Origin: Cavia porcellus
Lineage: Eukaryota; Chordata; Mammalia; Rodentia; Caviidae
Length of the DNA stretch: 64,000 nucleotides
Direction: 5' to 3'
Assembly: GCF_034190915.1 (NCBI RefSeq)
Contig: NW_026947484.1
Span: 209,634,657-209,698,656 of the forward strand
Under the pieces are notes generated by a model. The model did not search any database. It was not told the DNA's origin and saw nothing but the letters and a program-made list of their open reading frames with translations. Shown in pieces: positions 22,350 to 32,704 of this stretch. A program made the translations under genes and the position numbers. How positions within the stretch are numbered: position 1 is the stretch's first letter; every line of letters starts with the position of its first letter.

Positions 22350-23450
22350 GTTTATTTTCTTTGACATTATACTTTCCAGGTGTATGCATTTTCCTACAAA
22401 CATTATGAATTTGTCATTCTTTATAGCACAGTACTAATCCATTATAAATAGATACCACATTTTCCTTATCCAATCATCTGTTGATGGTTATATAGGCTTG
22501 CTTCCAGGATTTAACTATTATAAGTTATGCTGCTATAAACATTAAAATCACGGTAGTATGGTATCTTAACATTCTTGGGGAAGATACCTAGCAGAAGGTG
22601 GATGGGTCCTATGGAGTTTCTAATTTCAGTTCTTTGAGAAATCTTTGATTTCCGTAATGATTGTACTAGTTTACATTCCCATCAAAAATGAAGGAGGATT
22701 TTTTTTCACCACAGCAACACCAGCATTTCTTATTACTTGATTTCCTAATGATTTCCATTCTATCTTGGTGCTGTTTTAATTTGCATTCCTCTGTTGCTCA
22801 GAGTTGTTGAACATTTTGTCATTAATCTGTTAACGATTTGTATTTCTCTCTCTGTGAAGTGTCTGTTCATTTCTCTTTCCATTAGTTGACTGGCTCTTTC
22901 TATTTAGGTTTTAGTTTTTTAGTTCTCTGTATATTCTACAAATTAATTCTTTGTTCGAGGAGTAGCTAGCAAATGTTTTCCTATTTTGTAGGAGTCTCTT
23001 CACTCTACTGACCTATTTTTTTGCTATACAGAAGCTTTTCAGTCTGATATGATTGAACTTGGTGATTCTTACTGCTTTTTCTGCAGTTGAGGTTCTGTTT
23101 AAATAATCCTTTCCTATACCTATTTATCTTCCAAAAGGTTTAATGTTTCTGTTTTAATGTTTAGACCTTTGACTCACCGTGATTTTAATTTAGTATATGG
23201 TGAGAGATTAGGGTCCAGTTTCACTCTTCTGCAAAAAGATAACCAGTTTTACCAGCACCACGTGTTGAATAGACTATCTTTCCTTCAACACAAGCTTTTG
23301 TCAAAGATGTTAAAGGTAGTTAAAGGTATCTACATAATCCATACTGATTTCCATAAAGTTTGTACTAGTTTACATTCCCACTAACAACAAAGGAGGATTT
23401 TTTCCACCACAGCCACACTAGCATTTCTTATTATTTGATTTCCTAATGAT
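22350..23450 (-). pseudogene. LINE-1 ORF2 C-terminal half, antisense, rearranged
   Basis: Antisense L1: 'ATCTGTTGATGGTTATATAGG', 'ATGCTGCTATAAACAT', 'TGTTGCTCAGAGTTGTTGAAC', 'TTGTAGGAGTCTCTTCACTC', 'GAAGCTTTTCAGTCTGATATG' and 'AGGGTCCAGTTTCACTCTTCTG' follow L1 order from the 3' end inwards. The block at about 22650-22755 ('TTGTACTAGTTTACATTCCC' onwards) appears again at 23358-23455 in the same orientation, so the fragment carries an internal duplication. Confidence 0.82.
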
Positions 23451-24450
23451 ACATATAGGAAAGGAAAACTAAAATTATCATTATTAGAAGATGACATGAT
23501 ATTCTATAGAATACCCAAAGATCTCCACCAAAAAACTCTTAGAATTAATAAATAACTTCAGCAAAGTAGCAGAAATATGATCAAGAAAGTTCAACTGTTC
23601 TTTAGCCTTCTGAAAATTTTATATAAATTAATAATGTAAATACTGATCAAATGAAGCCCATTGCTGGGAACCAGCAATGGAGTGGGCTACTACTGGACTG
23701 GAACAGCTGGACCACAGCTCTTCCCATGAGTCAGCACCATTTGCAGAGAATGAGTAGAGAGAACAAGGCTACTCCAGCAAGCAAGCCCACTCTGGGAACC
23801 AGTGCCACGCACTGGCGGCTGCTGGATTGAAACAGCCAGACCTTAGCTCCTTCTGGCCTGGGCTGGCAAATAAGAAGTACAAATCACCTCCCACCTTAAG
23901 CAACTGGCTTATCCATAGAAACATAGGCTGTGATGATTGCTATGGAGGTGAAATGGAATTAGATGCCTGTGGTGCTTTGTTGTCTCACTAACATTGCAGA
24001 TCTAGGGCCAATGGTCTGATCATAGGTTCAGAGGATAGTGGTACACGGTGTGGCATCTCCTTCTGAGGTTTGCAGCCATGGTTGACTCGCTATAGTCTTG
24101 TTTTGGAAGCCATATTGTTTTCTTGGGTTGGGTTTTATTCTCTTTTGTTTTGTTTGGTTATGTTAAATCCAATGGCAGGAGCAGCTATTTTAAAGATATA
24201 ATGTGGTAGCAACTTTGGTCTTACTATTGGCTTGTTTTGAAGTGCTTTATGGCATTCATTGTTTTGTTTTTATTGTTTCCATTCTATTTTCTTCTGTTTG
24301 ATTTTTTACTATGTTTGAAATTATCTGCAGGTATTTGGAAGACGACAAAAGGCATTATGGTAACTATTGTTGATTTTGTAACGTTTTGAAATCCTGTATC
24401 TCTTACACTGGTTTAGAAAATCCCTGAAAGTAAAAATAAATGAATAGTAG
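23451..24450 (+). mobile_element. LINE-1 RT scrap plus L1-type 3'UTR, sense orientation
   Basis: 23460-23600 matches the RT catalytic region of the L1 at 18150-18290, with GAAGATGACATGATATTCTA corresponding to the FADDM-LY codons. After a GC-richer middle part (23650-24070), 24100-24450 is a T- and G-rich 3'UTR with TTGTTTTGTTTGG-like runs and a short A-rich end (AAGTAAAAATAAATGAATAG). It lies head-to-head with the antisense L1 to its left. Confidence 0.65.
23655..23875 (+). repeat. Two diverged tandem ~135-bp units inside the L1-type 3'UTR
   Basis: 'GCTGGGAACCAGCAATGGAGTG' near 23662 and 'TCTGGGAACCAGTGCCACGC' near 23794 are each followed by 'CTGGA(C)TGGAACAGC(T/C)' and a 'GACC.(C/T)AGCTC(T/C)T' block, giving a repeat of about 130-135 bp. 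Confidence 0.7.
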
Positions 24451-24531
24451 TAGAAGCTAGTTATTTAGAAACAGGAGAAAATTCTGTAAAGAGCAGCTCT
24501 AGAGTTGCAGGAGGCTGCTGCTGGAGATCAG

Positions 24532-24535
24532 CTGT

Positions 24536-24582
<47 letters not shown>
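24532..24582. repeat. (TG)n microsatellite
   Basis: About 24 TG units with a single A interruption at 24541. Confidence 0.97.
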
Positions 24583-24583
<1 letters not shown>

Positions 24584-25544
24584 CAGGGCACGGTATGAGA
24601 ATTCTCTTGGTTTTAGCGAGACTTGTAGAGATTTTTGACTATTCCCTGTATAAATTTTGTTTAAAAATTCAAATATAATAGCATTGGGAAGAAATAGTTA
24701 TTGGAGAGAAATATCTCCTCACAGAAACAATAGAAACAAAAATACCTAGAGATAACCCTGAATAATATGTTGTCATGGAAAAAATGAAAAAAAAAATGTA
24801 AAAAATTTTACCAAAAAATAAATAAGGAAGACACCTATCATAATTCTGAGTAGGAAGAATAAATACCTTAATGATATTTATTTATAGCTTTATGAACATA
24901 TCAATTAAAATATTTTGGAAAATTTTGATGAATTGATAATTATGGAATAAATAAGGTAATTTTGAAAGAAAACTGAATGAGAAATCTAGATTTTCAAATA
25001 TTAAGAGTTATTTTATGTTAAAACTTTACAGTAGAATTACCACATTAGCCAACATATAGTTCAGCGGACAATAATAAACACTTTTGAAAAAAATTGTTTT
25101 TATTAAAAAATCATGGACTTAGTGAAAACACCAAAATAATTTTGAGATTTATGGTGTTTTAGAAAATACAGTCTCAAGTGATTGAAGTATTATTTAAAAT
25201 ATTTAAAACAAAGTAAGTTGAACAAAATAAGAAATAGTTTATTTAAAATGCATTTAGGATGAATAAAAACCAGTGGAAGTGAACCCACCTACAGAGATCA
25301 GTAGTCACACAACATTCAAATGAAAATGTTTGAAAATGAAAACCACCACCCCACCCACATCCCCTAGCTTAGTCCACCAGAACTGAGGACAGGGTGTGTG
25401 GGGGAACCTATGGGAGTGTGGCTTGCGGTGGTGACTTCTCATGCCCAACAAGCAATGTACACTTTATGCTGCCTCTGTCTCCTGGGTTCTGAGAAGACAC
25501 CCTTGCCTAGAGCAGGGCATCCCTCCATCTCTCAACACACTAAA
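24583..25544. other. AT-rich non-coding DNA
   Basis: Very AT-rich up to ~25250, with GC-richer DNA from 25330. No gene or classified repeat supported. Confidence 0.5.
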
Positions 25545-25640
25545 TGTTATTTATTTAGGTACTGGAGAGGGAACCAGGGTTTTGTGCATGGCAGGAAAGC
25601 CCTCTACCGCTGAGGGGTTACAACACACCCCTCTGAATTC
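25545..25640 (-). mobile_element. ID-like SINE, older copy
   Basis: 'GGTACTGGAGAGGGAACCAGG' and 'TGTGCATGGCAGGAAAGCCC', then 'CTACCGCTGAGGGGTTACA' read as the reverse of a tRNA-Ala ID body (B box then A box). It is diverged from the three young copies and lacks their CGATAAAAACG end. Confidence 0.7.
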
Positions 25641-25689
25641 CTCTGACCAGGATAGTCTCCGTTTGTTTGTCTGCTTGGGCATCTGTGTG

Positions 25690-26014
25690 CGGCTGTCTCT
25701 GTGGACAGGGATGAGAAGTGGTAGGGCTGTCCGTTGTGGGTTCTCCCATGAGCAGACTGGCTCATGGCAGCATGGCTCCAAAGCAGCATGACATAGCGGG
25801 GCAACCATTCAAAGCTGTTGCAAAGCAGCAAGCTGAACAGCAAGAGAGAGACACACTTCTTTCCCACCATTACATCATATCCTGGCTCCACCACTGCGCG
25901 GGTGAAACACTCACACCACCAATCCAAACTCTAGACAAGAACCAATCAGAAATGCTAGATTTGGTCCAGTCCATAATTCATGAGGTTTGGGAGCCACGGA
26001 CATAAACCATGACA
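25690..26014 (-). mobile_element. MaLR LTR (same family as 43775-44137)
   Basis: Shares blocks in the same order with 43920-44137: CAGCAAG.G.GAGACACAC, 'ATCATATCCTGGCTCCA', GGTGAAACACTCAC, 'AACCAATCAGAAATGCTAGATTT', then 'GGAGCCACGGACATAAACCAT' ending ACCATGACA. This is the reverse complement of a TGT(C/T)ATGGTT LTR start. The left part is more decayed. Confidence 0.75.
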
Positions 26015-26434
26015 GAATATTTATGTAACAAAAATGTATGTTACATCATACACTACAAATAAAACTAGTTGTAATCCAATAAATGCATTTCATAACCCAC
26101 AAACTGGCATTAATTTGGCTAAGTAAAAAGAGATTAAAAATGTTGAATTTCATGTTGATAGGAAACTAAAGATGTGTGCTGTTTAGTATGACTATCAATA
26201 ATTGAATTTCATTTTCTTGAAAGATGTATAATGTTGCACATCATTGCAAATAGTCCTAGCTCTTTCCTATGACAAATTTAAAACAAGAAAAATTAGCTCT
26301 TATTTTAACTTTATTAAATATATATTTCTATGTTTCTCAGCAACTCTCTTACAAGTATCTTAATGATGTATGATTTTTGTTTTCTTCAGTTTCTTGCCTC
26401 TCTGTCTCTCTCTGTGTCTCTGTCTCTCTTTCCT
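26015..26434. other. Non-coding, ends in a CT/CTGT-rich run
   Basis: AT-rich; 26392-26432 is a TCTCTGT-type simple repeat. No gene seen. Confidence 0.5.
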
Positions 26435-26550
26435 TTCTATTTTTTAGTTTTAGATAAGCTGTTACTGCGAAGCCCCGGGATCCCCTAACTTCAGTCTTTT
26501 GATTGCTGGAATTACATGTGTGCACTACCATGTTCCACTTCTTCAAAGTT
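26435..26550 (-). mobile_element. B1-like SINE, degenerate
   Basis: Antisense B1 order: 'TTAGATAAGCTGTTACTGCGA', 'TTGATTGCTGGAATTACATG' and 'GTGTGCACTACCATGTTCC', corresponding to the B1 right end, the GCTGGGATTACAGGC-equivalent and the start. Confidence 0.65.
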
Positions 26551-27189
26551 ATTTTAGAGTCAGGCACATTATACAGGTGTTTAAAGGTTTGTGTTGAGTA
26601 CATGAATGGAAGAATAAATCGATTCTAAGTTCAGTTGTGCTACGCTTTGTAGGGTGAACTGCCCAGTAAATTTGCCTTTCATGAAAGAAAGAGAGAAGGC
26701 CCCATGGAGAGGAGCCTTTGGCGGGGAGTGTGAGCCAAGCCTTGGTGATAAGAATGTGTACCTGTCACACGTAACAGGGCAGTGAAAGGGATCAAGGACT
26801 GAAGGTAGAGAGAAGAAAATAATTAAAAATGGTATTTGAGATGAGGGAACAAAAGGCAACGACGAGACAGATAAGTGAACTAAGGGGACAGACAAAATTC
26901 AAGTTTGATATTTTGCTTATTATTGAAATGCTTGATTCTTATCTTTTTGTATTTAAATTTCATGCCTCTTAGAAGCATCTGGTGGCCATGTGATGGGACA
27001 GCATTTTCTTATACAGCTTGATTTTTATTGAGACTAGTGGAATATCATCATGTGCAAAAGATCTCAGAAAAAATATGCATTTAGGATCAGCACTTAGTCA
27101 TCAAAAAGTGGGTCAACTTCAAATAAGGTCATTCCTTTTGACTGTCTTGTATAGCGCTTAATCAAAATTTACAGTTATTTCATTTACTG
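26551..27189. other. Non-coding, no element recognised
   Basis: The 104-codon minus-strand frame at 26581-26895 has no recognisable family. Nothing else supported. Confidence 0.45.
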
Positions 27190-27330
27190 TGTCATTTCTT
27201 AAATTTTCCTGGTAAACTTCATGATGCCAAAAACCCTATTAAAATTCAATATAATTAATCCTCAGAAAAAAATACAAGGCTTAGCACATAGTACTTGGAT
27301 ATTGTTGATACACTAATGAATGAACAGTAA
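27190..27330 (+). mobile_element. L2 3' end
   Basis: 'TAAACTTCATGATGCC', then 'AAGGCTTAGCACATAGTACT' and 'GATACACTAATGAATGAAC' follow the L2 terminus order (ATGTAAGCTCCATGAGG…GTGCCTGGCACATAGTAGGCG…TTGAATGAATGAA). Confidence 0.7.
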
Positions 27331-27844
27331 CCAAAAAAGACTGGGATGCTAAAAATGTATAAGATTATATTCAAGCCTTTTTCTTTGAGTCCATTTGGAA
27401 AGCAAATATTGTCACATTAAGCAAACACAACAGAAATTTTGATAAGCGATTAAAGCAAGCCAGAACACAAATTGTCTATTGTAGCACTTGCTGAATGGCT
27501 TATGGGACTGCCAGAAAATCCATTAGAAGCCTTGCTTATCAACCACAAAGATGAGGAGAAATTGCTGCAGAATGAATTGTTTCTTATATGACATTATCTG
27601 AAAATGAATGCTTTTTCCAATTAGTAACTAGATAGTAAGTTTGAAAAATTCTACTAATTCACTGTGTGTTATACACAGCCATGCTTCTTTCTATTCTATA
27701 ATGAACTCTGCTCTGTTTTATATAAAAGTTCTTATTTCATGAGCATTTCTTAATGAAAGAATCTTTTCGCTACTTAATATGATAATTAATATTCAAAAAC
27801 TACAGATGAAGGCATCAGAGTGGTAAAAGTATAGAGCTTTGGTG
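27331..27844. other. Non-coding, no element recognised
   Basis: Between the L2 and MIR relics; no frame or motif supported. Confidence 0.45.
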
Positions 27845-27995
27845 TGGAGGATATTGGGTTTGAATACTAGCTGCATGATTTCATGCAAGTTATTATCCTC
27901 CTGAGTTTCAGTTTCTTCTCCAGAGAAATAAAAGTAATAAAGCAATTTGGTAGCATTCCTCTGAGAATAAGTAACATATATAAAATGTTGGGCAT
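27845..27995 (+). mobile_element. MIR SINE
   Basis: 'GGTTTGAATACTAGCTGC', 'GATTTCATGCAAGTTATTATCC', 'TGAGTTTCAGTTTCTTCTCC' and the 'ATTCCTCTGAGAATAAGTAAC' tail reproduce the MIR core order, including the conserved TTTCAGTTTC.TC stretch. Confidence 0.85.
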
Positions 27996-28225
27996 AAACA
28001 ATGCAACCAATCTATAGAAAGAGGTATAACATCTTAAATTGTGACTTCATTTATTTTTAATTAGAAAACAAGAAATAGCAGAGAAATAGAAAACTCTTTT
28101 TCAAAGAGTGCTTTGCCCCTATTCTGTTTTTCTCAACTTCTAGAACTTCTGTTAGACCTATGTTTCATTTGTATGTTTCTTAACATCCATGTCCATTCAT
28201 ATTTCCTTTCAATATCTTTTTTTAG

Positions 28226-28307
28226 AAGAACCAATCAGCGTCTTCTGAGAATCAGCCACGCTGGAACTTGGGGGACCGACCAAGAAAACAATGAGTCAGC
28301 CTTCCTG
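28226..28307 (+). other. Candidate 82-bp exon (unassigned)
   Basis: A pyrimidine-rich acceptor (TTTCAATATCTTTTTTTAG, AG at 28224-28225) precedes an 82-bp non-repetitive, GC-balanced segment. A near-consensus donor follows, CTG|GTAAGTAG, with GT at 28308-28309. One frame runs from the acceptor to a TGA at about 28292; another is open throughout. An ATG in fair context (AACAATGAG) lies just before the donor, so a 5' exon carrying a start codon, or a non-coding RNA exon, is possible. I recognise no protein. Splice-site strength is judged by eye. Confidence 0.35.
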
Positions 28308-28639
28308 GTAAGTAGAGTGGGACACACGTACGCCAGGGAGAAAATAAGTCAGTGTCTCCCGTGAGCCTACTGGTGCGTGGGTGAGAATCAAATGTCCTGT
28401 GACCCTCTCTCCACCCGTGGTTAGCAACTGGATGGTGTGGAGGAAGGCCAGAGTTGATAGCAACTAAGGTACATAAAGCAACTAAATACTTGTATTGTTG
28501 GGTTGATTATGCTGACCTGGGGCCAGAGGTCCATTCAAGCATCTCTTGGGAGGATGACAGTATGCAATATAGAAAATATGGGGGATTTCCTTCTATCTTG
28601 TCTTTGAAGGCAAATATTGTTCTCAATGTTTTGCTTTGT

Positions 28640-28895
28640 TCTGATTAATTGTTTTGCTCTTTGCAACATTCTGTTTTGATTGGTTTTATAGTGTTTTGGT
28701 TTTGGTTTGATTTTGCTATACCTGATGGAATGGACAACTATTGTGAAGCTAAGGAGATACAGTTATGGCAGCTATTACTGTTATCCCAGTGTGTCGCTCT
28801 GAAGTTCTGTACCAATTTCACTGCATTGTCTTGATTAGCTTTGTTTTGTATTGTTTTGTTGTATTTTACTATCTTTAAAGTAAAAAAAAGATTGT
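28640..28895 (+). mobile_element. L1-type 3'UTR fragment (tentative)
   Basis: T/G-rich text with repeated TTGTTTTG and GATTGGTTTTATAG-like runs, closing in an A-rich end (TTAAAGTAAAAAAAAG), similar in style and in parts to the L1 3'UTR at 24100-24450. Weak alignment, so family assignment is provisional. Confidence 0.45.
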
Positions 28896-29080
28896 TTTAG
28901 ATACCTTCATTTTTTGCTTTATTTATACATTTTGTCAGATCTAGAGCTGGTTGAGATATTGGCTCTTTAGTTATTTATTATCAACTTGTTGCTTAATTAT
29001 TCAAGTGAAGTTTAAATTTCGATTATTCAGTCATTTATTTCTGAATGTGCCCCTTAATTTTTATATTTATTTAACTTTAT

Positions 29081-29239
29081 AGATTGTGTCTAAATTTCCT
29101 CCCAAAGCCTCATGTGTTCATAGGTGGAGCTTTGAGGTGGAGCTTTTGTCTAGATCTAGTGATACTGTCATGAAGGGTGTGTGATGACTGAATCGGTTTA
29201 GTGTAGCTCTGGGTGTGAAAAATGAGAAGGTTCACCTTG
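29081..29239 (+). mobile_element. MaLR LTR, left half (interrupted by the ERV)
   Basis: 'TGTCTAAATTTCCTCCCAAAG' and CCTCATGTGTTCATAGGTGG are the start of a MaLR LTR. The sequence breaks at ACCTTG (29234-29239) and resumes after the ERV at 33266 with GGTGTGAGTGACATCATCC, showing that the retrovirus inserted into this older LTR. Confidence 0.8.
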
Positions 29240-29571
29240 TGTAGGGAGCCGAGTGACAGGCATTGCTGCCTCGATGTCTCTCTCTCTCTCTCTTATGGGC
29301 ACTGTGTCTGCCTACATTAACCATAATCCTCTTCTGCTTACGTCACTTATCTGGATGTGATGGTGACCCTGTTGTATTCATCTGTTTAACCTCTTCCTGT
29401 CTCAGCTCCCGCCCTCAGCCTATAAAAGGTGTGATTATTTTCTGAATAAACCGGAGGCTTGATTGGGTTACATCAACTTGCCTTCGTCTCTTTTTGTCTC
29501 CCCCATGTCTTTTGTTTAATCCCCGTTTCTCCTCCAGGAGTTCTGAACTTGTTGATCTGCAGGCCGGATCA
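29240..29571 (+). promoter_or_regulatory. ERV 5' LTR
   Basis: Begins TGTAGGGAGCCGAG and ends GGCCGGATCA. It contains a CT microsatellite in U3, a TATAAAA box at 29421-29427 and AATAAA at 29445-29450. The ~18-bp spacing of promoter and poly(A) signal implies a very short R. This LTR would have supplied the promoter for genomic RNA. Confidence 0.95.
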
Positions 29572-29573
29572 AG

Positions 29574-29590
29574 TGGCGCCCAACGTGGGG
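29574..29590 (+). other. Primer binding site, tRNA-Lys type
   Basis: TGGCGCCCAACGTGGGG lies two bases after the 5' LTR and is complementary to the 3' end of tRNA-Lys(1,2), the primer used by type-D and related betaretroviruses. It marks the start of minus-strand DNA synthesis. Confidence 0.93.
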
Positions 29591-29823
29591 TCTCCTGGCA
29601 TGGAGAAGTTAACGAGGGAGCCGTTCGAGAGACAGCCGGCTTAAACTGAAAGTGAAAGCAAATTGAACCAGAGACCTCGGCCGAGGAATGAGTAAACTGA
29701 ATCAAGGATTAAAGCTTAAAGCAACAGGACATTAAATCAAGTGCCGAGACCTGCGCAGACGACTACCCGACGTCCTGCCCGAGTCACAGTGAGTGAACGG
29801 CAACCCCATTTCCCTTCCCCGAC

Positions 29824-30320
29824 ATGGGTCAAGTATTGAGCGAACACGAAGTGTTCATCGGAGGCCTTATAAAGGCATGAAAGACAAGAGAGATAAGGGT
29901 TGGAACAAAAATTATTACAGTATTTTCAATTTATTCTAAGGTTTGCCCTAGAGGGTTCTATAGATACCAAGAGGTGGAATACAGTAAGAGATGCTTTAAA
30001 AGATTATTATAGAGTTTTTGGTCCAAAAAAGGTTCCTGTGACCACCTTTACATATTGGAATTTAATTTTTGAGCTGCTTGCCCAGAGGCATGCAGACCCT
30101 CAGGTTGAGGAGACAGTTGCACTAGGTGAGGCTGCCTTGCGTGACTCCATTAAATCTACCTCAAAACCATCCTCAGAAAAATCTGAAGCCTCTAATTTCT
30201 CAGATGCAGAGAATGATGGCCTGTTAAAGGTCCTCATATATGGTGATCTGCCACCACTTCCACCTGTTGACGTGATCAGCAGGTCCCAGGATGGCAGCCC
30301 GCAACTCCCTGTGCCTCCAT
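29824..30320 (+). pseudogene. ERV gag: matrix-domain fragment
   Basis: The gag start at ATG 29824 encodes MGQVLSEHE, with Gly2 in a myristoylation context, but the frame ends at TGA 29878-29880. A second frame from about 29900 continues the matrix domain, with 'RWNTVRDALKDYYRVFG' and 'KVPVTTFTYWNLIFELL', typical of betaretroviral matrix. After a short acidic/proline-rich stretch ('GDLPPLPPVD') the sequence moves into pol-like text. Capsid, nucleocapsid and protease are absent. The two frames differ by one base, so gag is frameshifted near its start as well as deleted. Confidence 0.85.
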
Positions 30321-30379
30321 GGCAAATTGGGGATTCATATAAGCCTTTAGAAACAACCTTAACTCTGAAAAGCTTGCAG

Positions 30380-30710
30380 CCACACGGCAGCTGATGCAAG
30401 ACCAGTTAGATGCAGGCCACATTGTTCCTAGTAATTCCCCCCCGAGAGCTTACACCTGATGCTAGGAGAGCGCTCAGTAAAGTAGAAGAGGCTATTGCTC
30501 AACAAACTGTTTCCTTTATGGACTACAATGAGCCTTTACAGTTTCTCATTTTTAATACAAAGCTTTGCCCTACAGCAGTGTTCTGGCAACAAGCTCCCCT
30601 CATGTGGGTCCATTTACCAGTCTCTCCAAAAAAAACACTTTTGCCTTATTTCCAAGCTGTCTCGGACCTAATAATCCAGGGTAGAAAGCAGGGAAAATGT
30701 TACTTTGGCA
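30380..30710 (+). pseudogene. ERV pol: reverse transcriptase remnants
   Basis: 30386-30440 encodes the start of RT ('MQDQLDAGHIVPSNSP'). It jumps at a C-run near 30437 to the RT thumb/connection ('LTPDARRALSKVEEAI', then 'CPTAVFWQQAPLMWVHLP'). The palm with its YXDD catalytic box is deleted, so no polymerase activity can remain. A frame change in an A-run near 30708 separates this from the RNase H frame. Confidence 0.85.
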
Positions 30711-31286
30711 AAAAAACCAGACATTATCATTCAACCTTTTACAAAAGACCAAATAGATTGGCTACTTCAGAGTACGGAAGTATGGCCTATTGCCTTAGCT
30801 TCCTATTCAGGGACTATTGACAATCATTACCCTCCAAATAAGCTAGTTGACTTTGCTAATCATCACTCATTTATATTCCCTAAAGTCACAGCTTTGCAAC
30901 CCCTTCCAGGTGCCCTGGTTTTATTCACTGATGGCTCATCCTCCGGAAGGGCTGCTTATGTATCTCAAGACAATGTTTCTACCCTCCAGGCAGATACTTC
31001 CTCTGCACAATTAGCAGAGTTAGAAGCTATTCTTGCAGCTTTTGCTGCTTACTCTAACCAACCATTTAATTTGTATACTGACAGTGCTTATCTTGCTCAG
31101 TCTGTTCCATTATTAGAGACTGTTGCTACTATATGTCATGCTTCCCCAGCTGCAAATCTGTTCAAACAATTACAATGCTTCATACGGCTTCGCTGTCATA
31201 AGTTCTTTATCGGTCATCTGCGAGCTCATTCCAACCTCCCAGGGCCTCTTGCCCAAGGAAATCATTTGGCTGATGTTGCTGTATGA
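30711..31286 (+). pseudogene. ERV pol: connection and RNase H domain
   Basis: Frame 30705-31286. After connection text ('DQIDWLLQSTEVWPIALAS'), RNase H begins with 'LFTDGSSSGRAAY' (first Asp), then 'AQLAELEAILAAF' (Glu), 'NLYTDSAYLAQ' (second Asp) and 'GNHLADVAV' (last Asp). All four metal-binding positions are visible. This domain would degrade the RNA strand during reverse transcription. It stops at TGA 31284-31286, where integrase would normally continue in the same frame. Confidence 0.88.
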
Positions 31287-32153
31287 GCACAGGTTTTTAT
31301 GGCTCAGGACTCCAAGGTGTCTGAGGCCCAACAAGCCCATCAGCTACACCACCTCAATGCTCACACCCTCCGCCTTCTCTACAAAATTACCCATGAGCAA
31401 GCCAGACAAATTGTAAAAAATTGTCCATCTTGTGCTATCCACTTACCTGTTCAACACCTAGGAGTCAACCCTAGAGGTTTAATTCCTAATGCCTTATGGC
31501 AAATGGATGTTACCCATTTCAATGAGTTTGGCAATCTAAAATATGTACATGTCATTATTGACACTTATAGTGGCTTCATTTTTGCCACTCTCCAGACTGG
31601 AGAAGCTGCTAAACACATTATAGCCCATATGCTGTCAGCCTTCTCAGTTCTGGGATGTCCTCAACAGCTCAAGACCGATAATGGCCCTGGCTATACCAGT
31701 ACCTCCTTTGCTCAATTTTGTAAAAGCCTTAATATCCTCCACACTACAGGTATACCTTATAATCCTCAGGGACAAGGCATTGTTAAATGTGCGCATCGTT
31801 CTCTTAAATTCACCATAGATAAAATAAAAAGGGAGACATGGTACCCCACCCAGGGGTCCCCTAGAAATGTCCTTTCACATGCTCTTTTTATTTTAAATTT
31901 TCTGACCCTGGATGCTTCAGGCTGCTCCGCAGCATCTCGGTTTTGGCATACTCAGACTCAAACACGGTTTGCATCTGTCTTATGGAGAGACCCACTAACC
32001 AATGTGTGGAATGGCCCTGATCCAGTCCTTATCTGGGGACGAGGTTCAGTGTGTGTTTACTCTCAACAAGATAGAGAAGCTAGATGGCTACCTGAACGCC
32101 TTGTAAAGCAAGTAGACAGTTCTTCAAAGACCCCATGTAACGCCCAGGAATAA
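31287..32153 (+). pseudogene. ERV pol: integrase, catalytic Glu replaced by Lys
   Basis: Open from 31287 in the RNase H frame; first ATG at 31299, stop at 32151-32153. The N-terminal HHCC zinc site is present (H in 'HHLNAH', then 'NCPSCA'). The core has Asp at 31506-31508 ('WQMDVTHF') and Asp at 31677-31679 ('KTDNGP'). At the DD35E spacing, codon 31785-31787 is AAA, Lys, in 'NPQGQGIVKCAH' where the family has Glu. The C-terminal SH3-like DNA-binding end ('WNGPDPVLIWGRGSVCVY') is intact. A single G-to-A change would abolish strand transfer. Confidence 0.9.
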
Positions 32154-32560
32154 TGTTATTTCCTGAGGCACAATCCCCTGTGTTCTCTTACAGGTGACAC
32201 ATCTCCCTGGAGCCTTATGCTGCTTAGCCAGCCTTCTTGAGCCACACCACACCCATGGTGGATTTCGACCCCTGCCAAACAGACTACAATTACTGACAGC
32301 CATGCACAGAACCCCATGACTGCGGAAGAGGCTCTTCTCAGTCTGGAGGAACATACACCAGCCAAATAGACTGCATCCAGTGTTATGCAAGGCATGCACC
32401 AAGACACAGGAGAATGACTTCATACAGAGACACCAACAAATGACTGTCAACCCCTTCTCCTTGATTTGGGGGGGGGGGAGTTTTTCCCTTACCTAATGCC
32501 CCTTTTGGGTCCCCTAGCTGACCTATTGTTTCTCATTTCTGTGAGTCTTGTATTTTTCAG
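32154..32560 (+). other. ERV region that replaces most of env
   Basis: No env surface subunit or fusion peptide is recognisable in any frame; a 13-base G-run lies at 32468-32480. Splice-like 'TTCTCTTACAG' near 32190 may be a former env/acceptor signal. The end of this stretch ('TTGTTTCTCATTTCTGTGAG') still looks like membrane-spanning env codons. Confidence 0.5.
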
Positions 32561-32704
32561 AGGATTATGATGTTCATTAATAACCGGATAGACGCATTTA
32601 TGGCAAAGCCCATTCAGGTACACTATCATCAGCTGGAGATGGCAGATCAACAAACCTACAGGGAAGGAATTCCCACGAGTGGCCCATATGATGATGCGGC
32701 CTGA
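32561..32704 (+). pseudogene. ERV env: transmembrane-subunit cytoplasmic tail
   Basis: A 45-codon open frame from ATG 32567 to TGA 32702-32704 begins 'MMFINNRIDAFMAKP' and contains 'VHYHQLEM', resembling the end of gamma-type/type-D envelope transmembrane subunits (R..ID…YHQL). The preceding hydrophobic segment lies in a shifted frame. The surface subunit, fusion peptide and most of TM are missing, so no envelope protein can be made. Confidence 0.72.

Noticed and set aside
31299..32153. Intact host or domesticated integrase gene, since the frame is 285 codons long
   Set aside because: It sits between two matching LTRs, follows a nonsense codon in the same frame, and has Lys at the catalytic Glu position; it is ERV-derived and not expected to be active.
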